Shown here in pieces: positions 14,977 through 23,050 of a stretch of DNA of 34,120 nucleotides (within the stretch, counting starts at the first letter, position 1; the number at the start of each line of letters is the position of its first letter). The notes beneath the pieces are model-generated. The model saw only the letters and a list, made by a program, of their open reading frames with translations, was not told the DNA's origin and made no database searches. Location of the stretch: the NCBI GenBank assembly GCA_947471825.1, contig CANIYR010000001.1, positions 1 through 34,120 of the forward strand. Reading direction: 5' to 3'. The DNA comes from Phycisphaeraceae bacterium. Lineage in GTDB: Bacteria > Planctomycetota > Phycisphaerae > Phycisphaerales > Phycisphaeraceae. The translations under genes and the position numbers were made by a program.

Positions 14977-16179
14977 TCACCCCTTCAACTTCGCCACCCG
15001 CACCCACTGCGCCGCAAACGCGGCGGCGTTCAAGCCCAGCGCGGCCAGCGCCGCTCCCATCGCACTTTCCAAATCGGGCGTCTCCGGCGCCTTGGCCCGG
15101 CCCGGCGCGGAAAGCGGCAGGTGCGGCCAGGTTTTGGCTTTCGCCACCAATGCGTCGAGCAACTTGAGGTATTTGCCCAGCGGCAGCCATGACAGGATGC
15201 CCTTGGGTGCGGAGGGTGCAAACATCGGCGCGTCCTCGCGCAGGGCCAGCAGCCAGAAGGTGGCCGGCCCGGCGGGCTGCGGCATGGCCGCATCACCCAT
15301 CGGGGGAAGCACTGCGCCATCCATGCCCATCCCAGCCATGGTCGGCGTGGGATAAGCCATGCCCGGCATGTCTGGCATCGGCATACCGCCCATACCGCCC
15401 ATTCCCGGCATATCCACCGGCGGCATGGCGGGCGGCGGCGCCGCTTCCGCGTCCACGCCGGCCGCATCGCGCAGTGGTTGCGCCACCTCCGGCCCGTACA
15501 CCGCCGCTTCATCCTGCGCCGGCAGCGCATCGCCGTTCATGCCGTAGATCGCTTGGTAACGGCCCACCCGCGCATGCAGGCTGGTGAAGGGCTCTGCCTC
15601 CGGCCGCTCTCCGCCGGCATCCACCACGGCGCGCAGATCCACGAACGCCATCGCGCCGGCCACCGCGCTCGCATCGGCCAAGGGCGCCATGTGAAAGCGC
15701 CCTTGCCAAATGCTGCCGCGCCGCTGGTTTTCCCAGTTGATCTTCTGCGCCAGCATCTGCTTGAACTGCTTCATGAACATCGACAAACTGCCGAGTTTTT
15801 GACGGATCGCCGCCGCGTCAGGAACCCTGGGAACGCGGGCCTCCAGACCCGCACCCATCCCCGCCACCGCTTCTGCTTGCGTTCCCATCTTCCCCTGCGG
15901 CGGATGCGCCAAAAGCCAGCGCCGCACGGCCTCGGCATCATCCCAAGCCTGCGACTCGCCCGGCACCCACTGCAACACCAGGTGGAACTGCGCGTCTTCG
16001 AGCGCAAAGGCCTGCACCTTGACCGCATAACTCTGCGCCAACCGCTTGAGCAATTTCTGCGCCCAGACTTTGAGCTTGTCGTCCGCCAGCAAGGCCAAGC
16101 CCGGAGCCATCCGGCTCCACAGGTGGAAGCAGTGGAGGGGTGGGGCTTGGGCGAGCTGGGTGCGGCGGGGGATGAGCAT
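14977..16179 (-). CDS. RAYT-like (Y1_Tnp family) protein with a degenerate HUH motif and a Met-rich insert (400 aa)
   Basis: The protein follows the layout of REP-associated tyrosine transposases common in planctomycetes: CFHLWSRM near the N-terminus, then KRLAQSYAVKVQAFALEDAQFHLVLQ, then WDDAEAVRRW, then LSMFMKQFKQMLAQKIN with GSIWQGRFH, then AFVDLRAVV and EPFTSLHARV, ending in a helical GLNAAAFAAQWVRVAKL. In active enzymes the second block ends N-H-x-H. Here it reads A-Q-F-H (residues 63-66), so the first His of the HUH metal site is lost. Residues about 247-302 are an inserted stretch rich in Met, Gly and Pro. Three upstream ATGs are in frame, but the promoter at 16193-16221 overlaps them, so MLIPRRTQ (16179) is chosen. 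No inverted-repeat ends flank the gene. It may be a domesticated, non-transposing protein. Confidence 0.78.
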   Translation of the reverse strand: MLIPRRTQLAQAPPLHCFHLWSRMAPGLALLADDKLKVWAQKLLKRLAQSYAVKVQAFALEDAQFHLVLQWVPGESQAWDDAEAVRRWLLAHPPQGKMGTQAEAVAGMGAGLEARVPRVPDAAAIRQKLGSLSMFMKQFKQMLAQKINWENQRRGSIWQGRFHMAPLADASAVAGAMAFVDLRAVVDAGGERPEAEPFTSLHARVGRYQAIYGMNGDALPAQDEAAVYGPEVAQPLRDAAGVDAEAAPPPAMPPVDMPGMGGMGGMPMPDMPGMAYPTPTMAGMGMDGAVLPPMGDAAMPQPAGPATFWLLALREDAPMFAPSAPKGILSWLPLGKYLKLLDALVAKAKTWPHLPLSAPGRAKAPETPDLESAMGAALAALGLNAAAFAAQWVRVAKLKG

Positions 16180-16192
16180 GAGGGATAAGAAA

Positions 16193-16221
16193 ATCATAGG
16201 TACAGACCTCATAAGTGTCAA
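16193..16221 (-). promoter_or_regulatory. Near-consensus promoter of the RAYT-like gene
   Basis: On the minus strand TTGACA (16216-16221), exactly 17 bases, then TATGAT (16193-16198). The ATG at 16179 is 13 bases after the -10 box, giving a leader of about 6-7 bases. The box overlaps the more upstream in-frame ATG codons, which decides the start. Confidence 0.8.
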
Positions 16222-16310
16222 TTTTTAAAATTTTTCCATGGAAATGTAATGAGCCGACACCTTCACCCATCTCGCACTTCTGAATTCCGCCCTTTCACCA
16301 AGCTTTCATC

Positions 16311-19076
16311 ATGTCGAACAAATTCCGGACCCATCCCGCCCTGCCGTACATCCTGATGGTCGCCGCCGTGGTGGGCACCATCGGTCTGACCTTGGCGGCC
16401 CTGCCGTTCCTGACCAACCTGGCCCCATCGCCGCTCGCAGGTGGTGGCGCTGCCGCCGATGAACCGGTGGCGGAACTTCCCGCCGATGGCTGGGGCAGTC
16501 TTACGGTGCCCGCCGCCAAAGCCGCGGGAGTGGCCAAGGACGCCGCCGTCTTGCCGCCGGAGTTGTTCGCCCTGCCAGGCGACCTGGAGATCACCCTGTG
16601 GGCCAAGTCACCGCAGTTGTTCAACCCGACCAACATGGACATCGACGCCAAGGGCCGCATCTGGGTGACCGAGGGCCGCAACTACCGCGGCTCCCGCAAG
16701 GCCCCGCCGGAGGGCGACCGCGTGGTCATCCTGCAAGACAGCGACGGCGACGGGGTGGCTGACAAGTCCACCGTGTTCTACCAGGGCAAGGATCTCAGCG
16801 CGCCGCTTGGCATCGCGGTCATCGGCAACGAGATTTATGTTTCCATGTCGCCCAACCTGATCAAGTTCACCGATGTGGATGGCGACGGCGTGTTCAATCC
16901 CGCCGTGGACAAGAAGGAGGTTTTCCTGACCGGTTTCTCCACCTCCAACCACGACCACACCCTGCACGCGGTCACGGCCGGCCCGGACGGCGACCTGTAT
17001 TTCAACAGTGGCAACGAAGGCTTCGATGTCAAGGGGCCCGACGGCCGGCGCTTCACCAACGACGGCAAGCCGGGCGCCGACGGCCACCCGTCGCCGCAGG
17101 GTGTGGCCTTCCGCGTCAAGGCCGATGGCACCGGCCTGCAGCCGATCGGCTGCAATTTCCGCAACAGCTACGAGCAGTCGGTGACATCCTTCGGCGATGT
17201 GTTCATGAACGACAACGACGATGCCCAGGGCTGCCGCACCTCGTGGATGATGGAAGGCGCCGATTTCGGCTACCACACCAGCGACGGCCGCATGCACTGG
17301 CAGGCGGTGCGCCGCCCGGGCCAGCCCATGCCGCAGGCGCACTGGCGCCAGGCCGACCCCGGCGTTTCGCCGGCCGGCGACATCTACGGCAGCGGCGCGC
17401 CCACCGGCATCGCCTTCTATGAAAACGGCGCCCTGCCCGACCGCTACCTGGGCACCCTGCTCAGTTGCGAATGCGCCCTCAACACCCTTTTCGGTTACCA
17501 GCCGCGCCTCTCCAAGGCCGGCTTCACCCTGCAGCGCCATGACTTTTTGACCTCCAACAGCGGCAAGCAGTTCAGCGGCACCGATTCCACCGGCAGGAAG
17601 CAGGTCGCCGACCCGCTCAAGACCTGGTTCCGCCCCGCCGATGTGACCGTCGGCCCCGACGGCGCCCTGTATGTCTGCGACTGGTACGACGCCCGCGTCG
17701 GCGGCCACCAGACCTTTGACGGCCAGTGCCTGGGCGGCATCTACCGCATCGCGCCCAAGGGCTTCAAACCCAAGGTGCCGGCCCTTGATCTCAAGAGCGT
17801 GCCCGGCATGATTGAAGCGCTTGGGAACCCGACCCCGAATGTCCGCGTGCTGGGCTTCCGCGCGCTGGTGGCGCAGGGCGAAGCGGCCATCGGGCCGGTC
17901 AAGGCGTTGCTCTTGGACAAGAACCCCTACATCCGCGCCCGCGCCGTCTGGGTCTTGGCGCGCCTGGGCGAAGGCGGCGCCCAGGAGGCCGAAGCGCTTC
18001 TGCGCAGCCCGGAGGCGCCCCTGCGCATCACGGCCTTCCGCGCCCTGCGCCGCGCCGGCGCGCCGGTCCTGAAGCATGCCGCCCTTTTGGCCCGCGACCC
18101 TTCTCCTGCCGTCCGCCGCGAGGCGGCCCTGGCCCTGCGCGACCTGCCCCTGGCCGACACCCGCGAGATCCTGGCCAACCTGGCCCGCGGCTACGACGGC
18201 GCCGACCGCCATTACCTGGAGGCCTTCGGCAAAGCCTGCGCCGGCCATGAGGAGGAGGTCTACGCCATGCTCAAGACCGCGCTGGTCCAGCCGGATCCGC
18301 AGCAGTGGAACGACGCCTTCGCCGGCATCGCCTGGCGCCTGCACCCGGCATCCGCCGTGGCCGACCTGCAAGCGCGCGCCCTGGCGCCCCAATTGAGCCG
18401 CGCCGCCCGCCTGCAGGCGCTCGACGCCCTGGCCTTCATCCCCACCCGCGAAGCCGCCGCGGCCGCCCTGTCCATTGCGCAAAGCGGCGCCGATGACACC
18501 TACAACCAGGCGCATTTCTGGCTCGGCAACCGCCGCGGCAGTTATTGGAAGGGCCTTGGCATCGACGCCGGCCACGCCGCACTGAGCCGCAAGGTCAAGC
18601 CGGAGGCGGTGGCCGACGCCTCCTTCAAACTCGCCAATGTCACGCTGTCGCCGCAGGGCATCAAGGGGCGCGACGTGTTCCTTGGCCGGGGCACCTGCGT
18701 GGCCTGCCACAAGGTGGGGGACCAGGGCCGTGAAATCGCCCCCGACCTGTCTTTTGTCGGCGCCAAGTACAACGCCGCCGTGATCAAAGAATCCATGGTT
18801 GATCCAAGTTCCGCCATCGTCTTCGGCTACGAGACCACCACCCTGCGCACCAAGGACGGCAAGGAGCACCAGGGCTTCCTGCGTTCGGAGCGCGACCCGG
18901 TGACCCTTCAGGATTTCACCGGCGCCATGCAGGCCTTCCCCGAGGCCGACATCGTCTCGCGCGAAACCTCGCCGCAATCGCTGATGCCCTCGGCCAAGGC
19001 CCTCAACCTGAGCGATGCCGATCTGCAGGCTTTGGCCGACTTCTTCATCGAGGTCGCCGGCCAGGAGCGGAAATGA
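16311..19076 (+). CDS. PVC-type heme-binding CxxCH protein: dehydrogenase-like propeller, HEAT-like repeats, cytochrome c domain (921 aa)
   Basis: A large membrane-anchored redox protein. Residues 12-36 form one membrane segment. Residues about 85-475 form a soluble dehydrogenase-like beta-propeller (TIGR02604-like), with ITLWAKSPQLFNPTNMDIDAKG, DSDGDGVADK, DVDGDGVF and GPDGALYVCDWYDA. The D-x-D-G-D repeats look like calcium sites. Residues 490-750 consist of HEAT-like helical repeats (NPYIRARAVWVLARLG, PSPAVRREAALALRDLP). The C-terminal cytochrome c domain has the heme attachment site CVACH at about residue 796 (TIGR02603-like), and a Met near the end (SLMPSAKALN) is a likely sixth ligand. 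Such proteins are specific to the PVC group and are thought to pass electrons from sugar oxidation into the envelope. It heads a four-gene sugar operon. Confidence 0.93.
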   Translation: MSNKFRTHPALPYILMVAAVVGTIGLTLAALPFLTNLAPSPLAGGGAAADEPVAELPADGWGSLTVPAAKAAGVAKDAAVLPPELFALPGDLEITLWAKSPQLFNPTNMDIDAKGRIWVTEGRNYRGSRKAPPEGDRVVILQDSDGDGVADKSTVFYQGKDLSAPLGIAVIGNEIYVSMSPNLIKFTDVDGDGVFNPAVDKKEVFLTGFSTSNHDHTLHAVTAGPDGDLYFNSGNEGFDVKGPDGRRFTNDGKPGADGHPSPQGVAFRVKADGTGLQPIGCNFRNSYEQSVTSFGDVFMNDNDDAQGCRTSWMMEGADFGYHTSDGRMHWQAVRRPGQPMPQAHWRQADPGVSPAGDIYGSGAPTGIAFYENGALPDRYLGTLLSCECALNTLFGYQPRLSKAGFTLQRHDFLTSNSGKQFSGTDSTGRKQVADPLKTWFRPADVTVGPDGALYVCDWYDARVGGHQTFDGQCLGGIYRIAPKGFKPKVPALDLKSVPGMIEALGNPTPNVRVLGFRALVAQGEAAIGPVKALLLDKNPYIRARAVWVLARLGEGGAQEAEALLRSPEAPLRITAFRALRRAGAPVLKHAALLARDPSPAVRREAALALRDLPLADTREILANLARGYDGADRHYLEAFGKACAGHEEEVYAMLKTALVQPDPQQWNDAFAGIAWRLHPASAVADLQARALAPQLSRAARLQALDALAFIPTREAAAAALSIAQSGADDTYNQAHFWLGNRRGSYWKGLGIDAGHAALSRKVKPEAVADASFKLANVTLSPQGIKGRDVFLGRGTCVACHKVGDQGREIAPDLSFVGAKYNAAVIKESMVDPSSAIVFGYETTTLRTKDGKEHQGFLRSERDPVTLQDFTGAMQAFPEADIVSRETSPQSLMPSAKALNLSDADLQALADFFIEVAGQERK

Positions 19077-19180
19077 GCCGGCAAGGCCAAAATCGCAGGC
19101 GGCCGTAAACTTTCGCACGGCCAAGCGTCCGTTCTTCCTGAATTCCCCGCATCCACTTGGTTCCGCCTTTGAGACACCCC

Positions 19181-20134
19181 ATGATCAACCCGCTCAAACT
19201 GTTGCTGCCCCTGGTCCTGTTGGCCTGCACGCCCGCGGCCTTGACGGCGGAGGACGCCGCCCCCGCACCCAAGCCCAAGAAGATCGTCTTCATCGCCGGC
19301 AGTCCCAGCCACGGTTACGGCAACCATGATTTCAAATCCGGCTGCAACCTGCTGGCCAAACTGCTCAACGAATCGGGCCAGCCGGTCAAGGCCGAAGTGT
19401 GCTACCCTGGCTGGCCCAAGGACGCCTCCATCTTGGCCGATGCCGACGCCATCGTGGTCTATGCCGACGGCGGCCGGGGCAATCCGCTGATCCCGCATTT
19501 GAAGGAACTTGACGCCTTGGCCAAAAAGGGCGTGGGCATCGGCATGATGCACTACGCCGTCGAGTGCCCCAAGGGCGAAGCTGGCGACAAATTCATGGAA
19601 TGGACCGGCGGTTTTTATGAAACCCTGCACTCCTGCAATCCGATGTGGGAGGCCGATTTCAAATCCTTCCCAGACAACCCGGTCACCCGCGGCGTCACGC
19701 CGTTCCGCGCCATGGATGAATGGTATTTCTGCCTGAATTTCGCCGAAAGCCCGGTCAAGCCCACGCCCATCCTGCGCGCCACGCCGTCGGATGCCGTCCG
19801 CAACGGCCCCTATTCCGGCCCGGCCGGACCCTACAAGCACATCCAGGAAGCCAAGGGCCGGACCGAGACCCTGATGTGGACCCTGGTGCGCCCCGAGGGC
19901 GGGCGCGGCTTCGGTTTCACCGGCGGCCACAAGCATTGGAACTGGGGCAAGCCCCAGCAGCGCGCCGTGATCCTCAACGCCATCGTCTGGATTGCCGGGC
20001 TGGAGGTCCCCGCCGGCGGCGTGCCGAGCCCCAAGCTCACCTTCAAGGATCTTGACACGAACATGGACGAAGCCAAGCCGGCCCATTTCGATTCCGCCGC
20101 CGTTGAGAAGCAACTCGCCGAGTGGCAGAAATAA
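19181..20134 (+). CDS. ThuA-like domain protein, exported (317 aa)
   Basis: The start at 19181 gives a signal sequence MINPLKLLLPLVLLACTPAALTAED, in which LLAC is also a possible lipobox. The ThuA-like (PF06283) class I glutamine-amidotransferase-type fold follows: KKIVFIAGSPSHGYGNHDF, then YADGGRGNPL, KKGVGIGMMHYAVE (His at the nucleophile-elbow region), DEWYFCLNF, and the C-terminal GFGFTGGHKHWNWG. ThuA was named from trehalose utilisation in rhizobia, where the protein helps process 3-keto-trehalose, but its chemistry is unclear. The gene is 104 bases after the heme-protein gene and 33 bases before the epimerase-like gene, so it is probably co-transcribed. An upstream in-frame codon at 19157 is less likely because it would spoil the signal peptide. 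Confidence 0.92.
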   Translation: MINPLKLLLPLVLLACTPAALTAEDAAPAPKPKKIVFIAGSPSHGYGNHDFKSGCNLLAKLLNESGQPVKAEVCYPGWPKDASILADADAIVVYADGGRGNPLIPHLKELDALAKKGVGIGMMHYAVECPKGEAGDKFMEWTGGFYETLHSCNPMWEADFKSFPDNPVTRGVTPFRAMDEWYFCLNFAESPVKPTPILRATPSDAVRNGPYSGPAGPYKHIQEAKGRTETLMWTLVRPEGGRGFGFTGGHKHWNWGKPQQRAVILNAIVWIAGLEVPAGGVPSPKLTFKDLDTNMDEAKPAHFDSAAVEKQLAEWQK

Positions 20135-20167
20135 CCTTTCAGAAACAACCTTCCAAGAGCCCCACCC

Positions 20168-21025
20168 ATGAAACTCGGACTCAACCTGCTGCTGTGGACC
20201 GGCCATGTCACCGAAGAACATTTCCCGCTGATCCGTCGTATCAAGGCGGCCGGCTTCGATGGCGTGGAAGTGCCGCTGTTCGAGGGCTCGCCCGCCCACT
20301 ACGCCCGCCTCGGCGCCTTTCTGAAAGATGAGGGCCTGGCCTGCTCGGCGGTGGCCATCATTCCCGACGAGTCGAAGAGCCCCATCAGCCCGGTCCCGGC
20401 GCACCGCCAGGCGGCCATCGATCACCTGCGTCACGCGGTCGACTGCTCGGCGGCCCTGGGCGCCGATGTGCTGATGGGCCCCTTCCATTCGCCGCTGGGC
20501 GTGTTCAGCGGCCAGGGCCCCACCGAAACCGAGAAGCAGCACGGTGCCGCGGTTCACCGCGCCATGGCCGAGCATGCGCAAGCCGCCGGCGTCCTGTGCG
20601 TGCTGGAATGGCTCAACCGTTTCGAGTGCTACTTTCTCACGACCATGGACGATGCCGCCGCCTACGCGCGGCTGGTCAATCATCCGTCCTTCACGACCAT
20701 GCACGACACCTTCCACGCCAACATCGAGGAGAAGGATGTGGTCGCCAGCATCCGCCGCAACATCGCGCACATCGGCCATGTGCACATTTCCGAGAACGAC
20801 CGCGGCACGCCGGGCCGTGGCCACATCGATTTCCTGCCGCAATTGCAGGCCCTGCGTGCGGGCGGCTACGACGGCTGGCTGACCATCGAAGCTTTCGGCC
20901 GCGCCCTGCCCAGCCTGGCCGCCGCCACCCGCGTGTGGCGCGATTTCTTCCCCTATGCCGACGAGGTTTACCTGGAAGGCGGGCCGTTTGTCCGCAAACT
21001 CTGGGCACAGGCCGCCCCGCGCTGA
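20168..21025 (+). CDS. Ketose 3-epimerase-like TIM-barrel isomerase (285 aa)
   Basis: The protein resembles D-tagatose/D-psicose 3-epimerases. The four metal ligands lie in family motifs: Glu in LEWLNRFE, Asp in MHDTFHANIEE, His in GHVHISENDRGTPGRGHIDF, and Glu in LTIEAFG. The NRFE, HANIEE and ENDRGTPG blocks are particularly diagnostic. The family uses Mn2+ or Co2+ to invert C3 of free ketoses, and relatives act as 3-keto-sugar isomerases or lyases. No signal peptide is present, so this is a cytoplasmic step inside an operon whose other members are exported. The start directly at MKLGLNLLLWTGHV agrees with the family. The gene at 2907-3902 belongs to the same superfamily but to a different subgroup. 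Confidence 0.92.
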   Translation: MKLGLNLLLWTGHVTEEHFPLIRRIKAAGFDGVEVPLFEGSPAHYARLGAFLKDEGLACSAVAIIPDESKSPISPVPAHRQAAIDHLRHAVDCSAALGADVLMGPFHSPLGVFSGQGPTETEKQHGAAVHRAMAEHAQAAGVLCVLEWLNRFECYFLTTMDDAAAYARLVNHPSFTTMHDTFHANIEEKDVVASIRRNIAHIGHVHISENDRGTPGRGHIDFLPQLQALRAGGYDGWLTIEAFGRALPSLAAATRVWRDFFPYADEVYLEGGPFVRKLWAQAAPR

Positions 21026-21079
21026 CGCCCGACACCTTTTTACACCGCCTCGGCCACCCCTTTTTTGGAAAGACAATCC

Positions 21080-21796
21080 ATGTTCAAACGCCCCTTGATG
21101 ATGGCCGCCTCAGCACTTGTTCTTGTCGCCTTCGGCGCGTTGGCTGCCGATGACGGCGAGAAACTGTTCAACGGCAAGGACCTCGCCGGCTGGGAAGGCA
21201 ACCCGGCCTTCTGGAAGGTCGAGGATGGCACCCTCACCGGGGAATCCGGCGGCGCCAACCCCTGCAACAAAACCACCTTTCTCATCCTCAAGGACCGCCA
21301 GGTCGGCGATTTTGAGCTGACCGCCCGATTCCGTTTTCTCTCCGATCAGGGCAACTCCGGCATCCAGTACCGCAGCACCGTGGCCGATGCCAAGGCGTTC
21401 GATGTCAAGGGCTACCAGGCCGATTTCGAAGCGGGACCGACCTACACCGGCATCCTTTACGAGCAGGGTGGGCGGGGCATCCTGGTCAACCGCGGCGACA
21501 AGATGGAGATAGCCGCCGACGGCACCCGCAAGGTCACCGGGCATTTTGAGAATGTCAAAGGGCTCAAACTTGAAAAAGGCCGCTGGTACACCCAGCGCAT
21601 CATCGCCAAGGGCAGCCACCTGATCCAGGAGATTGACGGCGTGCGCACCATGGAGGTGGTGGACAACGACGCCAAGCGCAGCGCCAGCCGCGGCTGCCTG
21701 GCGCTTCAGTTGCATGCCGGGCCGGCCATGAAGGTGCAGTTCAAGGACATCGTGCTGAAAGAAACCCCCGCCGAAGGGGCGAAGCCCGCGAAGTGA
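21080..21796 (+). CDS. DUF1080 (3-keto-disaccharide hydrolase-like) secreted protein (238 aa)
   Basis: A Sec signal peptide (MFKRPLMMAASALVLVAFGALAAD) precedes a single DUF1080/PF06439 domain, a concanavalin-like beta-sandwich. Key strands are visible: LFNGKDLAGWEG, FWKVEDGTLTGES, FELTARFRF, NSGIQYRS, GYQADFEAGP, LYEQGGRGIL, ITxEIDGVR-like sequence near QEIDGVRTMEVVD, and GCLALQLHAGPAMKVQFKDI. Some characterised members cleave 3-keto-glycosides. It ends the operon and is followed by a strong terminator. Export suggests that the keto-glycoside is made outside the cytoplasm, perhaps by the heme protein, before the cytoplasmic epimerase acts. The frame extends five codons upstream to a TTG at 21065, but the ATG fits the signal peptide better. 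Confidence 0.92.
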   Translation: MFKRPLMMAASALVLVAFGALAADDGEKLFNGKDLAGWEGNPAFWKVEDGTLTGESGGANPCNKTTFLILKDRQVGDFELTARFRFLSDQGNSGIQYRSTVADAKAFDVKGYQADFEAGPTYTGILYEQGGRGILVNRGDKMEIAADGTRKVTGHFENVKGLKLEKGRWYTQRIIAKGSHLIQEIDGVRTMEVVDNDAKRSASRGCLALQLHAGPAMKVQFKDIVLKETPAEGAKPAK

Positions 21797-21828
21797 CCAC
21801 CCCCGGCACGCCAAGCGCCGAGCAACAA

Positions 21829-21861
21829 AAAAACGCCCTTCCATCGCGGAAGGGCGTTTTT
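21829..21861. terminator. Terminator between the sugar operon and serC
   Basis: A 14-bp perfect stem (21829-21842 with 21848-21861) surrounds a 5-base loop, with a CGCCCTTCC core, A-run upstream and T-run downstream. It sits between the convergent DUF1080 and serC genes and can serve both. Confidence 0.92.
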
Positions 21862-21879
21862 GTTTGTTCAACTTACAAC

Positions 21880-22962
21880 TCAGCCGTTCTTCCTGGCGAA
21901 CTCCGCCATGAACTGCGCCAAACCCTGCGCGCCTTCCAGCGGCATGGCGTTGTAGATGCTGGCGCGGATGCCGCCGACCGAGCGGTGGCCCTTCAGGCCG
22001 TCGAACTGCTGGGCCTTGGCTTCCTTCACGAACTGGTCTTCCAATTCTTCGGTGGGCAGGCGGAACACCACGTTCATCTTCGAGCGCACGGCGGCGTCCA
22101 CCGGGCTCTTGTAGAAGCCGCCGCTGGCCGCGATGGCGTTGTACAGCGCGTCGCTGCGCTTGTGCGCCATGTCGGCGGCGAACTTCAGGCCGCCCTTGCC
22201 CGCCAGCCATTCGTTGACCAGCTTGAGCATCCAGATCTGGAACACCGGGGGGGTGTTCAGCATGGAGTTTTCCTTGGCGTGGGCCTTGTAATTGAAGTAG
22301 CCGGCCAGGGTGTCGGGGCAGGCTTCCAGAATGTCCTTGCGGATGATGACCACGGTCATGCCGGCCGGGCCCATGTTCTTCTGCGCGCCGGCGTAGATCA
22401 GGCCGAACTTTTCAAAGGGGAGCGGCTTGCTCATGATGTCGCTGGACATGTCGGCGACGATCGGGCACTTGAGCGTCGGGAAGTCCTGCCACTGGATGCC
22501 GCCGATGGTTTCGTTGCTGGTCAGGTGGTAGTAGGCTGCGTTGTCGGCGACTTGCACGGCCTTGGGGTCCGGCAGGCGCGAATAGTTGTTGGCCTTGTCA
22601 TCAAAAGAGACCGTGATGTTGCCGAACTTCTTGGCGTCCTCGATGGCCTTCTTGGCCCAGGCGCCGGTGTTGGTGTAATCGGCCTGCCTGCCGCCGGCGA
22701 GCAGGTTCATGGGGGCCATGGCGAATTGCAGGGTGGCGCCGCCGCCGAGCAAAAGGATCTGGTGGGTGTCGGGCACGCCAAGCAGGGCCTTGGTGGAATC
22801 CAGCGCGGCTTGGTGCATGGCCTCGACCGGCTTGGTGCGGTGGCTCATCTCGACCAGGCCCATGCCCAGGCCCTGGTAGTCGGAGAACTGGGCTTTGGCG
22901 GCTTCGAGCGCTTCAAGGGGCAGGGTGCAGGGGCCGGCGGAGAAGTTGAAGATGCGGGGCAT
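21880..22962 (-). CDS. serC: Phosphoserine aminotransferase (360 aa)
   Basis: PLP-dependent class V aminotransferase that converts 3-phosphohydroxypyruvate to phosphoserine in serine biosynthesis and also serves pyridoxal phosphate biosynthesis. The family start MPRIFNFSAGPCTLP is clear, so the 18 extra upstream codons are rejected. Other signatures are MGLVEMSHRTKP, LLLGGGATLQFAM, YTNTGAWAKKAI, HLTSNETIGGIQW and the PLP-lysine block LIYAGAQKNMGPAG, with K195 as the Schiff-base lysine. The end GHRSVGGIRASIYNAMP is also typical. The 360 aa length matches the family. The gene follows the flavodoxin gene on the same strand but is separated from it by a stem-loop. Confidence 0.97.
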   Translation of the reverse strand: MPRIFNFSAGPCTLPLEALEAAKAQFSDYQGLGMGLVEMSHRTKPVEAMHQAALDSTKALLGVPDTHQILLLGGGATLQFAMAPMNLLAGGRQADYTNTGAWAKKAIEDAKKFGNITVSFDDKANNYSRLPDPKAVQVADNAAYYHLTSNETIGGIQWQDFPTLKCPIVADMSSDIMSKPLPFEKFGLIYAGAQKNMGPAGMTVVIIRKDILEACPDTLAGYFNYKAHAKENSMLNTPPVFQIWMLKLVNEWLAGKGGLKFAADMAHKRSDALYNAIAASGGFYKSPVDAAVRSKMNVVFRLPTEELEDQFVKEAKAQQFDGLKGHRSVGGIRASIYNAMPLEGAQGLAQFMAEFARKNG

Positions 22963-23015
22963 GTTTTTGCGGGGATGAAGGGTGGCGGGTCGGGTGATAA
23001 GGGGGTGGTCAAGCA

Positions 23016-23044
23016 AAGAACCGCAACCCAGGGGCGCGGTTCTT
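23016..23044 (-). terminator. Stem-loop between flavodoxin and serC genes
   Basis: Nine paired bases (AAGAACCGC at 23016-23024 with GCGGTTCTT at 23036-23044) enclose an 11-base loop. On the minus strand it lies just after the flavodoxin stop (23051) and is followed by TTTGCTT, a weak U-run, so termination may be partial. Confidence 0.55.
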
Positions 23045-23050
23045 GGAGTT

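Noticed and set aside
14977-16221. Complete transposon or insertion sequence around the RAYT-like gene
   Set aside because: No terminal inverted repeats or target duplications were seen at the gene borders, and the HUH site is altered.
16608-19124. An 838-codon minus-strand frame
   Set aside because: It is antisense to the PVC heme protein, whose CxxCH site and HEAT-like repeats are unmistakable.
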